Origin: Rikenellaceae bacterium
GTDB lineage: Bacteria > Bacteroidota > Bacteroidia > Bacteroidales > Rikenellaceae
DNA length: 64,000 nucleotides
Assembly (NCBI GenBank): GCA_015059955.1
Contig: SUZK01000007.1
Location: forward strand, 1-64,000
Reading direction: 5' to 3'
Part shown: positions 33,594 to 42,277 of the stretch, piece after piece
How positions within the stretch are numbered: the stretch's first letter is position 1
Layout of the letters: each line of letters opens with the position of its first letter
Made by a program: the position numbers and the translations under genes
Notes under the pieces: generated by a model
Told to the model about the DNA's origin: nothing
The model's input: only the letters and a program-made list of their open reading frames with translations
Databases searched by the model: none

Positions 33594-34241
33594 ATGAAGC
33601 GTTATATTTCTACTCTTATCCTGTTGTTTGTGACGATGAATCTATCGGCGCAGACTCTCGAGCGTATGCAGTGGTTTAACGAGCCTGAGGAGTGGGCCAT
33701 AGATGGCAACACTCTAACCATGGAGGTGACACCGCAGAGCGACTACTGGCGTATCTCGCACTACGGCTTTACGGTGGATGATGCACCATTCCTTTACACA
33801 ACACGCGGTGGCGAGTTCGAGGTGAAGGTTAAGATATCGGGCGACTACAAGGTGCGTTTCGATCAGGCGGGCCTGATGCTGCGTATCGACAAGGAGAATT
33901 ACATAAAGACAGGTATTGAGTATGTCGACGGCAAGTACAACCTAAGCGCCGTGGTGACGCATACGACAAGCGACTGGAGTGTCATCGAGCTTGACAAGCC
34001 TGTGGAGTATGTGTGGATTAAGGCCGTAAGACGTCTCGATGCGGTGGAGATATTCTACTCGTTCGACGATAAGAACTATACGATGATGCGCAACTGCTGG
34101 CTTCAGGATAACACCCCTGTTATGGTAGGTATGATGGCGGCGTGTCCCGATGGCAACGGCTTTAAGGCTACGTTCGAGGAGTTTACCATCAAGCATCTGC
34201 CCGATGCGCGACGTCTTGAATGGCTCGAGAATAACAAGTAG
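33594..34241 (+). CDS. Secreted DUF1349 (concanavalin-like) protein
   Basis: 215 residues with a signal peptide (RYISTLILLFVTMNLSAQ). The rest is a beta-rich jelly-roll of the DUF1349 type (LTMEVTPQSDYWRISHYGF, FEVKVKISGDYKVRFDQAGLMLRIDKENYIKTGIEY, SVVIELDKP-like strands, MVGMMAACPDGNGFKATFEEFTIKHL). In other bacteria such domains bind or act near carbohydrates, often called regulation-of-enolase protein 1; the real role is unknown. It lies 70 bases after the DUF169 gene and ends at a shared bidirectional terminator. Confidence 0.8.
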   Translation: MKRYISTLILLFVTMNLSAQTLERMQWFNEPEEWAIDGNTLTMEVTPQSDYWRISHYGFTVDDAPFLYTTRGGEFEVKVKISGDYKVRFDQAGLMLRIDKENYIKTGIEYVDGKYNLSAVVTHTTSDWSVIELDKPVEYVWIKAVRRLDAVEIFYSFDDKNYTMMRNCWLQDNTPVMVGMMAACPDGNGFKATFEEFTIKHLPDARRLEWLENNK

Positions 34242-34263
34242 AGATTAAGGACCCCTATATAAG

Positions 34264-34295
34264 AAAATAGGCTGACCAACAGGCCAGCCTATTTT
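34264..34295. terminator. Bidirectional terminator
   Basis: Eleven perfect pairs (AAAATAGGCTG with CAGCCTATTTT) around a short loop, placed between the convergent DUF1349 and Cys-rich lipoprotein genes. The A/T tails suit both directions. Confidence 0.9.
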
Positions 34296-34312
34296 GCTTG
34301 AGTCTGAGTAGA

Positions 34313-34645
34313 TTACTTCTCGCACTCACCGCAGCACTCCTCACCAGCGCACTCACCGCAGCACTCCTCGCAGTCGCCAGTACACTCCTCAGCACACTCG
34401 CCGCAGCACTCAGCGTTAGCCTCGCAAGTACCCTCCTCGCAAGCACCACAGCACTCATTCTCACCCTCGCAAGCGCCACAGCACTCACCATCCTTCTCGC
34501 ACTCACCAGTGCACTCAGTATCCTTCTCGCACTTCTGCTCAGTCTTAGCCTTCTCGTCCTTCTTCTCCTCTTTCTTCTGTTCGCCACCGCAAGCTACCAA
34601 TGAAAATGCTGCGAACAACATTGCAAATGCAAAAAACTTCTTCAT
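34313..34645 (-). CDS. Cysteine-rich acidic lipoprotein
   Basis: A 110-residue protein. The lipoprotein signal (FFAFAMLFAAFSLVACGG) gives a lipidated Cys20, so it is membrane-anchored. A Lys/Glu spacer follows, then about 65 residues built almost wholly of Cys, Glu, Gly and Ala in repeating CCG-x-C units (GECCGACEGENECCGACEEG, CCGECAEECTGDCEECCGEC), with more than 20 cysteines. This looks like a metal-binding or heavily disulfide-linked surface tether, comparable in style to metallothioneins. I do not recognise a named family. Minus-strand promoter TAACTTTG at 34,699-34,706. Confidence 0.7.
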   Translation of the reverse strand: MKKFFAFAMLFAAFSLVACGGEQKKEEKKDEKAKTEQKCEKDTECTGECEKDGECCGACEGENECCGACEEGTCEANAECCGECAEECTGDCEECCGECAGEECCGECEK

Positions 34646-34760
34646 AATAAATCTATTTTAAAGGTTAAAATTTCACCCACTTAGGGAGTTAGCAACAACA
34701 AAGTTAAATAAAAAAATCTATTCCTCCAAAAAAAACTTACACATTGGTTCTTTTTTGGCC

Positions 34761-35441
34761 CTACCACTCGTCAATCCACTCGGGGTCTTGCTCCGTCTGG
34801 TTGTTGTTCTCCTGCTGGCGCGAGAGGTCGTCGAGTTGGAGTAGCTTGTTAAGCTCCTCGTCGCGCTGCATGACGATATATAGTGTCTCGTCCATGCGCA
34901 TAGAGTCGCGTAGCTCGCGGTTGTGGAGGAGGTTTTCGCGTACCTCGGGGTCAATCTCCAAGCAGTCGACTCTGCGACGTGCGTCCATCAACGACTTGAA
35001 GGTCACCTTGTCGCGACGAATAAAGGCGCTCGGGTAGCTCGTGAGCACCTTGCTGCGCAACATAAGCGCCTCCTCCATGCTTAGGCAATCGCCGATAGAT
35101 ACCTTGAAGTATGGCTTCTCGTAGACAAGGTATGAGTTGATTTCAGGGAAGTCCTTCTTGAAGTCCTTGATAATCTCCTCGGCGCGGTCCTGTGCATACT
35201 GCACATCGTCGTAGTAGAGAACAACACGGTAGCCGTCGACCTCTGTCACAGCCGCCTGTCCCTCGACGGCAGCCACAACGGCCTTGACGTTGCCGTCCTC
35301 CTCGACTCTAACCTTGGCACCACTATCCGAGCGCATATTAAGCATGGCGCGCATACGATCGATGCTCTGTGCCGATGCATCATTAACGCAGGCAATAACG
35401 CCTACAACCAACACTACAAGGTGTAATAACGTTCTGTTCAT
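34761..35441 (-). CDS. Secreted SPOR-like domain protein
   Basis: Starting at the ATG at 35,441 (NRTLLHLVVLVVGVIACVNDASAQ, a signal peptide) the product is 226 residues; an in-frame ATG ten codons earlier would spoil the signal sequence. Residues about 65-145 (DGYRVVLYYDDVQYAQDRAEEIIKDFKKDFP, YLVYEKPYFKVSIGDCLSMEEALMLRSKV) have the two-repeat pattern of a SPOR domain, which binds denuded peptidoglycan glycans at division sites. The C-terminal 80 residues are charged and helical. It follows the 35,453 gene with a 12-base gap from this start. Confidence 0.7.
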   Translation of the reverse strand: MNRTLLHLVVLVVGVIACVNDASAQSIDRMRAMLNMRSDSGAKVRVEEDGNVKAVVAAVEGQAAVTEVDGYRVVLYYDDVQYAQDRAEEIIKDFKKDFPEINSYLVYEKPYFKVSIGDCLSMEEALMLRSKVLTSYPSAFIRRDKVTFKSLMDARRRVDCLEIDPEVRENLLHNRELRDSMRMDETLYIVMQRDEELNKLLQLDDLSRQQENNNQTEQDPEWIDEW

Positions 35442-35452
35442 ATCTCTAAAAT

Positions 35453-35968
35453 TTACTTGACCATATTCCATAGTGCCTCAATAGAGGCCATCATAGATGG
35501 CTTCTTGCCCAAGATGTCGCTGAGCGATAAATTCGCCTCCTCGAAGTTGCGTTTAAACAACCTAAGGCCAGCCCTCATCCTATACGAGATGGTTATATCC
35601 TCGCCTCTGTCCTGCATCACTCGCCATAGAAGCCGCCCTAAGGCAAACGAGCTGCGGCTCTTGAAGCGCAAGGGTAGCAGTATCTCGCTCTTGGCGCGTC
35701 GTGGGATGACGACCTTGTCGCGTAGCGATATTGTTGCCAGCAAGCTATCCTCGACATATATGTCCACCTCGCAGCTCTTTATCTCGTAGCGATATGCCGA
35801 CTCGTTGTCGAGCACCACCCATAGGTTCATGCCCGACGTCGAGAGGTGCGACGCCTTAGAGACCTCCACGAAATGGAGCTTCTCGACCCACGGCTGTGCC
35901 TCGGCACGCGAGGTCATAGCAACAAGGGCGACGACCAACAGCACTACATATCGACACGCCCCACGCAT
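35453..35968 (-). CDS. Secreted hypothetical protein
   Basis: 171 residues with a signal peptide (YVVLLVVALVAMTSRAEAQ). The mature part looks like one beta-sandwich (MNLWVVLDNESAYRYEIKSCEVDIYVEDSLLATISLRD, KSEILLPLRFKSRSS), similar in pattern to LEA14/WHy-type domains, which I cannot confirm. It sits between menG/ubiE (one base away) and the SPOR-like gene in a tight minus-strand operon. A periplasmic role is inferred. Confidence 0.6.
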   Translation of the reverse strand: MRGACRYVVLLVVALVAMTSRAEAQPWVEKLHFVEVSKASHLSTSGMNLWVVLDNESAYRYEIKSCEVDIYVEDSLLATISLRDKVVIPRRAKSEILLPLRFKSRSSFALGRLLWRVMQDRGEDITISYRMRAGLRLFKRNFEEANLSLSDILGKKPSMMASIEALWNMVK

Positions 35969-35969
35969 A

Positions 35970-36689
35970 CTACTTCGTTGCCACGTATATGTAGGCTATG
36001 CCGAAGCTCTGTGAGCGACGCTTAATACTCTTGAAGCCCGCCTTCTGAAGCATCTCCGTGAAGCGCTCAGGCGAGGGGAACTCGTCGACCGACTCGGGAA
36101 GATAGACGTAGGCACGCTTATCCTTCGAGATAAGGCTGCCGATACGTGGTATCAGACGGTGTGAGTATTGGGCATATATCCAGCGTATAAACTTGTTCTT
36201 GGGTGTCGAGAACTCCAATACAACGAGCTGTCCACCCTCCTTGAGTGTGCGCCACATCTCCCTTAGTCCGCGCTCAATGTTCTCGAAGTTACGCACACCA
36301 AATGCTACGGTGACAGCATCTATCGAGCCATCGGCAACCATATGCAGATCTTCGGCATCGCCCTTCTCCAGCATGATGCGCTCCTCGAGCCCCTGTTTTT
36401 GTATCTTCTGACGAGCCACGGCAAGCATCTCTTCGGAGAGGTCTATGCCGAGAATTTGGGTGCGGTCCACGCGCTTAGCCATGGCTATGGCGAGGTCGCC
36501 AGTGCCTGTTGCCACATCCATAATCTTTGTCGCCTTTGAGCGGCGTACGATGCGCATCACACGACGACGCCATAGACGGTCGATGTTGAGCGACATGATG
36601 TGGTTCAGCTTATCGTAGGTGGGGGCTATGTTGTCGAACATCTCCTCTACCTGCTCCTTCTTAGTCTGTTCTTCGTTATAAGGTTTCAT
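35970..36689 (-). CDS. ubiE: Demethylmenaquinone methyltransferase
   Basis: A 239-residue SAM-dependent methyltransferase of the UbiE/MenG family. Evidence: FDNIAPTYDKLNHIMSLNIDRLWRR at the start, SAM motif IMDVATGTGDLAIAMAKR, GIDLSEEMLAVAR, the family signature DAVTVAFGVRNFENIERGLREMWR, and VVLEFSTP. It carries out the last methylation in menaquinone synthesis on the inner face of the membrane. With the mqnC gene at 62.3 kb this indicates menaquinone made by the futalosine route. It is followed immediately by two secreted-protein genes on the same strand. Confidence 0.93.
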   Translation of the reverse strand: MKPYNEEQTKKEQVEEMFDNIAPTYDKLNHIMSLNIDRLWRRRVMRIVRRSKATKIMDVATGTGDLAIAMAKRVDRTQILGIDLSEEMLAVARQKIQKQGLEERIMLEKGDAEDLHMVADGSIDAVTVAFGVRNFENIERGLREMWRTLKEGGQLVVLEFSTPKNKFIRWIYAQYSHRLIPRIGSLISKDKRAYVYLPESVDEFPSPERFTEMLQKAGFKSIKRRSQSFGIAYIYVATK

Positions 36690-36709
36690 ATCGTAAACAT
36701 TATATCGAG

Positions 36710-37990
36710 TTATTCATATCTTATTGCTTCGGCTGGTGCGCTCTTCGTCGCGAAGAGTGCTGGTATTACCATCACTACGGCCGTTACGAGCATCGTCACC
36801 ACTACGGCTACCGCCCACCAGCCCCAGCATAACGCCGCTGGTACTTGGGAGAGGATATATCCCTCATTAGGGAGTGGTATCGGTGCCCATATGTGCTGTA
36901 TCATGGCGAGGCTAATGCCTATTATCGTACCCCATGCTACGCCACGCCATACGATGAACATCGCGCGGTATAGGAAGAGGCGAACTATCGATGTGCGGTT
37001 CATGCCCATAGCGCGTAGCTCTCCTATCATACGCTGACGCTCCAAGACGATGACAAGGAGCGCTGTGGTCATATTTAGCAGTGCCACGATAATCATAATC
37101 ACCGTAATAACCAAGGCGTTCATATCGTGCGTTGCGAGCCATCCAAATATATCGGGGAATACTCGCTCTATGGTGAAGGCCTCGGCAAGCACCCCCTCGT
37201 TGAGGTATATCTCGCGTAGGTGCTCGTTTATGTCGTGCTCGACAGCCGCAGCATCGGCACCCTCTTTAAGCCACACCTCGTAGCCAGTAACCTTGGCGAC
37301 ATCACCGTCATACTCGCGTGCCACATTAGGCATGTCGGTAAGCGCAATGGCATCGTCAATCACGTCGAGTCCAGTTTTATATATTCCAGACACGCTGAAG
37401 CGGTCACGAAGCATGTCGCCTCGCTCGTCGACAAAGACTATCTCTATGCGGTCGCCCACCTCGGCATCCATCTTCTGGGCTATGGGCTGCGATAGTAGCA
37501 CATCCTTTGTTCGTGGGGTGTTGCCTATGCGTGGTAGCTCACCCTTGACGATATGCTCCGCAAAGAACGATATGTCGTAGCTCGCATCAACACCCTTGAG
37601 TAGTACGCCTGCCATGTTCTCCTCGCTCTTGATAACACCCTCCTTGGCAATATATGGCGAGTAGCGCTCGATGTTTGGGTTGTTGTTGAGCAGACCTTTG
37701 AGGCTTGCGGTACGCTCTATGCGCTGCTCCGATACCGTGCCCATGCTCTGTGGTGCGGTGATGACGATGTCGGAGGCCGCAGAGGAGAGTAGGGTGTTCA
37801 CATCGCGCTTGAAGCCCACGACCACCGAGAGAGCCACGATGATGACCATAAGGCTTATGGCTGTGGCTATGGTTGCCACACGCTCCATAATGCCGGCACG
37901 ACCGCCACCTTTGCGACTCGACAGACGTCGCGCTATGTCATATTCAACGCTCACGCTCGATAGCTTATTATACGGTGTCTTGCAACACAA
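36710..37990 (-). CDS. FtsX/LolC-type ABC transporter permease
   Basis: A 426-residue protein. The first transmembrane segment (ERVATIATAISLMVIIVALSVVVGF) follows a cytoplasmic start; the large periplasmic MacB-like part spans about residues 75-290. Three C-terminal segments follow (NALVITVIMIIVALLNMTTALLVIV, FLYRAMFIVWRGVAWGTIIGISLAM, WWAVAVVVTMLVTAVVMVIPALFA), ending in PAEAIRYE, the LolC/LolE-like signature. It probably extracts lipoproteins from the inner membrane with a LolD ATPase encoded elsewhere. A GTG at 37,954 (SVEYDIARRL) is an alternative start that resembles family N-termini more closely. Minus-strand promoter TATCTTTG at 38,006-38,013. Confidence 0.85.
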   Translation of the reverse strand: MCCKTPYNKLSSVSVEYDIARRLSSRKGGGRAGIMERVATIATAISLMVIIVALSVVVGFKRDVNTLLSSAASDIVITAPQSMGTVSEQRIERTASLKGLLNNNPNIERYSPYIAKEGVIKSEENMAGVLLKGVDASYDISFFAEHIVKGELPRIGNTPRTKDVLLSQPIAQKMDAEVGDRIEIVFVDERGDMLRDRFSVSGIYKTGLDVIDDAIALTDMPNVAREYDGDVAKVTGYEVWLKEGADAAAVEHDINEHLREIYLNEGVLAEAFTIERVFPDIFGWLATHDMNALVITVIMIIVALLNMTTALLVIVLERQRMIGELRAMGMNRTSIVRLFLYRAMFIVWRGVAWGTIIGISLAMIQHIWAPIPLPNEGYILSQVPAALCWGWWAVAVVVTMLVTAVVMVIPALFATKSAPAEAIRYE

Positions 37991-38005
37991 TTACTTTGTA
38001 ATTGG

Positions 38006-38013
38006 CAAAGATA
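38006..38013 (-). promoter_or_regulatory. Bacteroidetes -7 promoter element for the permease gene
   Basis: TATCTTTG on the minus strand, 16 bases before the ATG at 37,990. Confidence 0.55.
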
Positions 38014-38103
38014 GTAAAAAAAGTTGAAAGATGAAAGTTTAAGGATAAAAGATAACAGCGGATAACAGCGTACATAGGGCAGACAACCTCTGCTTATCCT
38101 CGT

Positions 38104-38826
38104 TTACCAGGTGCCTGTGATATGGTGCGTAACGGCCAATGTGGCTATCGAGATGCGACAGTTGGGGAGGGTGTGTAGTATTGCCTGTGCGCATGATGTT
38201 ATCGTGGCACCTGTGGTGAGTACATCGTCAACCAGTAAGATGTGCTTGCCTGCTAACGCCTTAGTATTGGCGACTTTGAATAGTGTGTCGACATTCTCCC
38301 ATCGCTGGTTGAAGTTGCACTGCGCCTGTGGTGGGTTGTTGCGGCGACGGCGTACGGCGTTGTGGTACACCTCGATACCCATCGACTTCGCTATGCCCTC
38401 GGCGATATACGACGATTGGTTGTAGCCTCGCTTGATATGTTTGATTGGGTGTAGCGGTATGGGTATTATGACATCCACATCGTCGTACATCCCCGACGCC
38501 TTGAGCTCGGCACCATACCAGCGCCCTAACTCGCGGGCAATCTTCCACTTGCCGCCATATTTGAATTGGTGTATCGCCTCGCGCCACTGGCTCTCCTCCT
38601 GGTAGAAGAGAAACGATGAGCCATGTACGATGGGCACGATGCCTGCGAAGCGCTCCTTGACAGGGTTCTCATCTTTGAGCCAGTAGTTCGTGAGTGGGAT
38701 ATTATAGCGGCAGCTCATGCAAATGCCATGCACCGAGGCGTCGATATGGCTCCCGCATATCATACACCCCGAGCTAAATATCAGTCCTTTAAGTGAGTGA
38801 ACGATATTACCAAGCATCAACATCAA
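38104..38826 (-). CDS. ComF-family phosphoribosyltransferase-like protein
   Basis: A 240-residue protein. The N-terminus has a four-Cys zinc site (SSGCMICGSHI, HGICMSCRYNI). The C-terminal half is a phosphoribosyltransferase fold with KHIKRGYNQSSYIAEGIAKSMGI and the PRPP loop HILLVDDVLTTGATITSCAQAI. ComF proteins assist natural transformation in competent species, with a molecular role that is still uncertain. The gene overlaps the end of priA by 20 bases on the same strand, so the pair is translationally coupled and may act together on DNA intermediates. Confidence 0.88.
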   Translation of the reverse strand: MMLMLGNIVHSLKGLIFSSGCMICGSHIDASVHGICMSCRYNIPLTNYWLKDENPVKERFAGIVPIVHGSSFLFYQEESQWREAIHQFKYGGKWKIARELGRWYGAELKASGMYDDVDVIIPIPLHPIKHIKRGYNQSSYIAEGIAKSMGIEVYHNAVRRRRNNPPQAQCNFNQRWENVDTLFKVANTKALAGKHILLVDDVLTTGATITSCAQAILHTLPNCRISIATLAVTHHITGTW

Positions 38827-41065
38827 CGTTTAGTGTTACTGCCTTGTACTCCTTGTTGGTCCGGAGTGCCTCGACAACCTCGTTGAGGAGTGTTCGGGCG
38901 CGCTTCATCGAGGCGCCACTCTCGATTTTGAGTGCTATCTCGGCGTAGTACTCGCCACGTAGCATCTCGCGTGTAGCAGCGACAGGGCCCATAACACGGC
39001 TACCAAACTTGCTACGCATCATGTTGGCTGTGTAGTGTGCTGCGTAACGTAGCACTTCGTAGTCGCGGCAGTGTAGCGTGAGGCGTACGAGATGCGAGTA
39101 GGGTGGGTAGCCGAAGGCCTCGCGCTCAGCAAGCTCGGCACGAGCCATGGCGTGGTAGTCGCCCGCTACGACATACTTGATTATAGGGTGGTTAGGCTGC
39201 GATGTCTGTATCACCACGCGGCTATTGTTACTACGCCTGCCGGCGCGTCCTGCAACCTGCATCATAAGTTGGTAGGCGCGCTCCGAGGCGCGAAAGTCGG
39301 GTGATGATAGTAGGTTGTCGGCATTGAGTATGCCCACTGTTGTAACACCGCCAAAATCAAAGCCCTTGGTGACAATCTGCGTACCTACAAGAATGTCGCT
39401 CTCGCCACGCTCAAAGCGACCCACAATCTCTCTGTACGAGCGCTCCGAGGTGGCGCTATCACCATCCAAGCGCTCTACGTTAGCTTCGGGGTATAGGCGT
39501 GCTATCTCCTCCTCGACCTTCTCCGTTCCGAAGCCCATGGTTGCCATATCCTGCGTCTCGCAGTTGGGACATACGTTGGGACGCTCGGTAGAGTAGCCGC
39601 AGTAGTGGCACTCCATGCGCGAGGTGGCCTTATGCTGCGTGAGTGTCACGTTGCAGTGGGGGCAACGTGGCGAGTAGCCGCATGTGCGACACTGGATATA
39701 GGGCGCATAGCCCCTACGGTTTTGGAAGAGTATGACCTGTTCTCCCGCTGTGAGAGAGTCGTTTATGGCGTGTAGCATCTCGATGTTGAAGTGCAGCTTG
39801 CGCTCGCCACGCTTTACGGCGCGTAGCGTGTCCGATATGACCACCTCGGGTAGAGCTCCATCACCCCAGCGCTCGTTAAGTTGTGCGTAGCAGTACTTCC
39901 CCGACATGGCATTTATGTAGCTCTCGAGTGATGGTGTGGCGCTGCCCAACACCACATTAGCACCATAGATGTTGCCTAACACTACTGCCATATCGCGGCC
40001 ATTGTAGCGCGGTTGCATGTCGCTCTGCTTGTAACTTGGGTCGTGCTCCTCGTCAACAATGATTAGGCCAGGGTTGTTCATCGGCAGGAAGAGTGCCGAG
40101 CGCACACCAACAATCAACTCGCCACCCGTTGAGGCTGCCAGACGCAGATAGCTCTGACCACGGCGCAGTGGCGTTAGGCGCGAGTGGTATATCGTCGTGC
40201 GACCCTCGAAGATATGCTCCAAGCGCTCGATGAGCTGTGTGGTAATCGCTATCTCAGGTACAAGCATCATAACATCCTTGCCTGCCGATAGCGCCTCGGC
40301 CATTAGGTGTATGTATATCTCGGTCTTGCCCGAACCCGTAATGCCATGCAGAAGACAAACCTTACCTGCGTTGTGCCCCTCTTTGATGGTTCGCAGTGTC
40401 TGCTGCTGTGCCGCCGAGAGTGTAGGTAGTAGGAAGTCGCGCTGGGCATCATTTGTGCCCATCTCGCGTGGGCGTAGCTTCTCAACTATGAGGCGTTTGC
40501 TACGTAGGGCTGCTATGTGTGTAGTGCCGGCATCGACAAGGCGGCGTGGCACATAGCCATCCTCAGCGCCACGCTCTATGGCGAGTGCAGCAATCTTATC
40601 GAGTGTGGCAGTGCGGCGTGGTGCGCGTCGTTGGTGCTTCTCGACATATGCGTGTAGCCTCTCCTCGTCACGTAGTTCCTCGGCGAGGGCGACGTAGCGC
40701 TCCATGGGTGCAGTTATTGCACGCTCGTCAATCTCGGCAAGCGACGTCGCCGAGGGTTTGGCAAGCGAGGGTAGCGCCATGCGCATAACCTCACCCACGC
40801 TACACATGTAGTAGTCGGCAGCCCACTCCCAGAGGCGTTGTGCGTGTGGGCGGACAAGAGGCGTTGCGTAGAGCCTCTTAAGGATGGGTTTTAGACGGGG
40901 AATGTCGGGCCGAGTGTCGCTAATACTCCATACTATGCCCGTATAATAACGACTGCTGCCAAACTGTACGACCACGGCATCACCCACCCCAACAGCCAAC
41001 TCCTCATCTAACGAGAATGTGTACATTGGCTGCGCCAGCGGTAGGACAACCTGAGCGTATAGCAT
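38807..41065 (-). CDS. priA: Primosomal protein N' (replication restart helicase PriA)
   Basis: A 752-residue superfamily 2 helicase. The N-terminal 3'-DNA-binding domain opens YAQVVLPLAQPMYTFSLDEEL. The helicase core has Walker A LLHGITGSGKTEIYIHL, DEEH in LIIVDEEHDPSYKQ, and VLGSATPSLES. The zinc module lies at CRTCGYSPRCPHCNVTLTQHK..CHYCGYSTERPNVCPNC, eight cysteines in two sites. QIVTKGFDFGGVTTVGILNADNLL and MQVAGRAGRR follow. It reloads DnaB at stalled forks. It lies upstream of comF with overlapping ends. Confidence 0.95.
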   Translation of the reverse strand: MLYAQVVLPLAQPMYTFSLDEELAVGVGDAVVVQFGSSRYYTGIVWSISDTRPDIPRLKPILKRLYATPLVRPHAQRLWEWAADYYMCSVGEVMRMALPSLAKPSATSLAEIDERAITAPMERYVALAEELRDEERLHAYVEKHQRRAPRRTATLDKIAALAIERGAEDGYVPRRLVDAGTTHIAALRSKRLIVEKLRPREMGTNDAQRDFLLPTLSAAQQQTLRTIKEGHNAGKVCLLHGITGSGKTEIYIHLMAEALSAGKDVMMLVPEIAITTQLIERLEHIFEGRTTIYHSRLTPLRRGQSYLRLAASTGGELIVGVRSALFLPMNNPGLIIVDEEHDPSYKQSDMQPRYNGRDMAVVLGNIYGANVVLGSATPSLESYINAMSGKYCYAQLNERWGDGALPEVVISDTLRAVKRGERKLHFNIEMLHAINDSLTAGEQVILFQNRRGYAPYIQCRTCGYSPRCPHCNVTLTQHKATSRMECHYCGYSTERPNVCPNCETQDMATMGFGTEKVEEEIARLYPEANVERLDGDSATSERSYREIVGRFERGESDILVGTQIVTKGFDFGGVTTVGILNADNLLSSPDFRASERAYQLMMQVAGRAGRRSNNSRVVIQTSQPNHPIIKYVVAGDYHAMARAELAEREAFGYPPYSHLVRLTLHCRDYEVLRYAAHYTANMMRSKFGSRVMGPVAATREMLRGEYYAEIALKIESGASMKRARTLLNEVVEALRTNKEYKAVTLNVDVDAW

Positions 41066-41118
41066 GGCAGCAGTTGTTAAGTATATGTATTAAGCGCGTC
41101 GGCTTAGCAAGTGGAATG

Positions 41119-42087
41119 TTATGCCTTGTTCAAAGCGTTGAAGCCCTGACCATAAACACCCATTACCGAGCCTACGGTGATAAATGCATTAGGATCCTCC
41201 TCGCGTGCGAGCTTAAGGATTGTTGAGGTCTCACGCTTGCGACATACGACCATCACAATCTTGGTATCCGACTTGGTGTACCAGCCGTGAGCGTCGATAA
41301 GTGTAGCGCCACGATGTGCCTTGGTAAGGATTGCATCGGCCATCTTCTCATAATCCTTGCACATAATCATAATCTGGTTAGACTGCTGGTTACCAGACTG
41401 TACGAAGTCAACGGTGTAGCCGATAACGGCAATCATGATGAAACCATAGATTACGCGGGCAAACGCCAGTGATGACATAGGCTCAATATCCTGTGGAACA
41501 CCGCCGATAGCTACATTCGTAGTGAGGAAGAGCGAGCCAATAAGGATGCCGCAGTCGGTCATAAGCAATACCTTGCCGTAGCTTACGGTGCGGAACTTAT
41601 TGATAATCATCGCCACGATATCTGTACCACCTGTCGAGCCGCCCTGCATAAACGATACGGCAATACCCAAACCGCACGATGCTGCACCAGCAATCACGAG
41701 CAATAGGTTAGGAGCATCTACCTCAGCCAATTTATTGTATACAAGCAGTGGGTCGAGCTGTGTCTCAACGAGGTTGAACATCACCGACATCACTACAATA
41801 CAGTAGAGTGTCTTGATACCGAACTTCCAACCGACAATCATCACACCCAAAATGAGCAAGACAACATTGATGATAAACACCAACGTACCGATGGTCAGGA
41901 AGCTGGTAAAGCTGTCGGGGAGAACGGCATTGATGAGGGTTGCCAAACCTGCGGCGCCACCACCCATACCACCTGCGGGCATCACACATTCCAGCCAACC
42001 AAAGGCGTAGCAGAACATACCAAAGGTCATAAAGAGATACTCCTTGATGCCGATGAGAATCGAACGAGAAGAGAGATTCATACCCAT
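41119..42087 (-). CDS. YitT-family membrane protein
   Basis: A 322-residue protein with about five or six transmembrane segments in residues 15-235 (YLFMTFGMFCYAFGWLECVM, FLTIGTLVFIINVVLLILGVMIV, LLLVIAGAASCGLGIAVSFMQGGSTGGTDIVAMII). A cytosolic DUF2179 domain ends the protein (QIMIMCKDYEKMADAILTKAHRGATLIDAHGWYT, KIVMVVCRKRETSTILKLARE). It is a common, uncharacterised Bacteroidetes inner-membrane family; GGSTGGTDI is its hallmark. Minus-strand promoter TACATTTG at 42,165-42,172. It is transcribed alone. Confidence 0.88.
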   Translation of the reverse strand: MGMNLSSRSILIGIKEYLFMTFGMFCYAFGWLECVMPAGGMGGGAAGLATLINAVLPDSFTSFLTIGTLVFIINVVLLILGVMIVGWKFGIKTLYCIVVMSVMFNLVETQLDPLLVYNKLAEVDAPNLLLVIAGAASCGLGIAVSFMQGGSTGGTDIVAMIINKFRTVSYGKVLLMTDCGILIGSLFLTTNVAIGGVPQDIEPMSSLAFARVIYGFIMIAVIGYTVDFVQSGNQQSNQIMIMCKDYEKMADAILTKAHRGATLIDAHGWYTKSDTKIVMVVCRKRETSTILKLAREEDPNAFITVGSVMGVYGQGFNALNKA

Positions 42088-42164
42088 GTCAATTCAATTT
42101 TAATCCTTAAGTTAAATAGTGTACAATTAAGCTTTTATGTTTCTTACATTCATCAAAATCGCGG

Positions 42165-42172
42165 CAAATGTA
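42165..42172 (-). promoter_or_regulatory. Bacteroidetes -7 promoter element for the YitT gene
   Basis: TACATTTG on the minus strand, about 78 bases before the ATG at 42,087. Confidence 0.5.
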
Positions 42173-42277
42173 CAAACTTTCGCCCGAATTGTGCAAGATT
42201 TTTCATTTATTTTAAATGGTCGCACGCAACGTTTTGATTTATAGAGCGTTGCATGCGACACATAAAAATACTCGATA

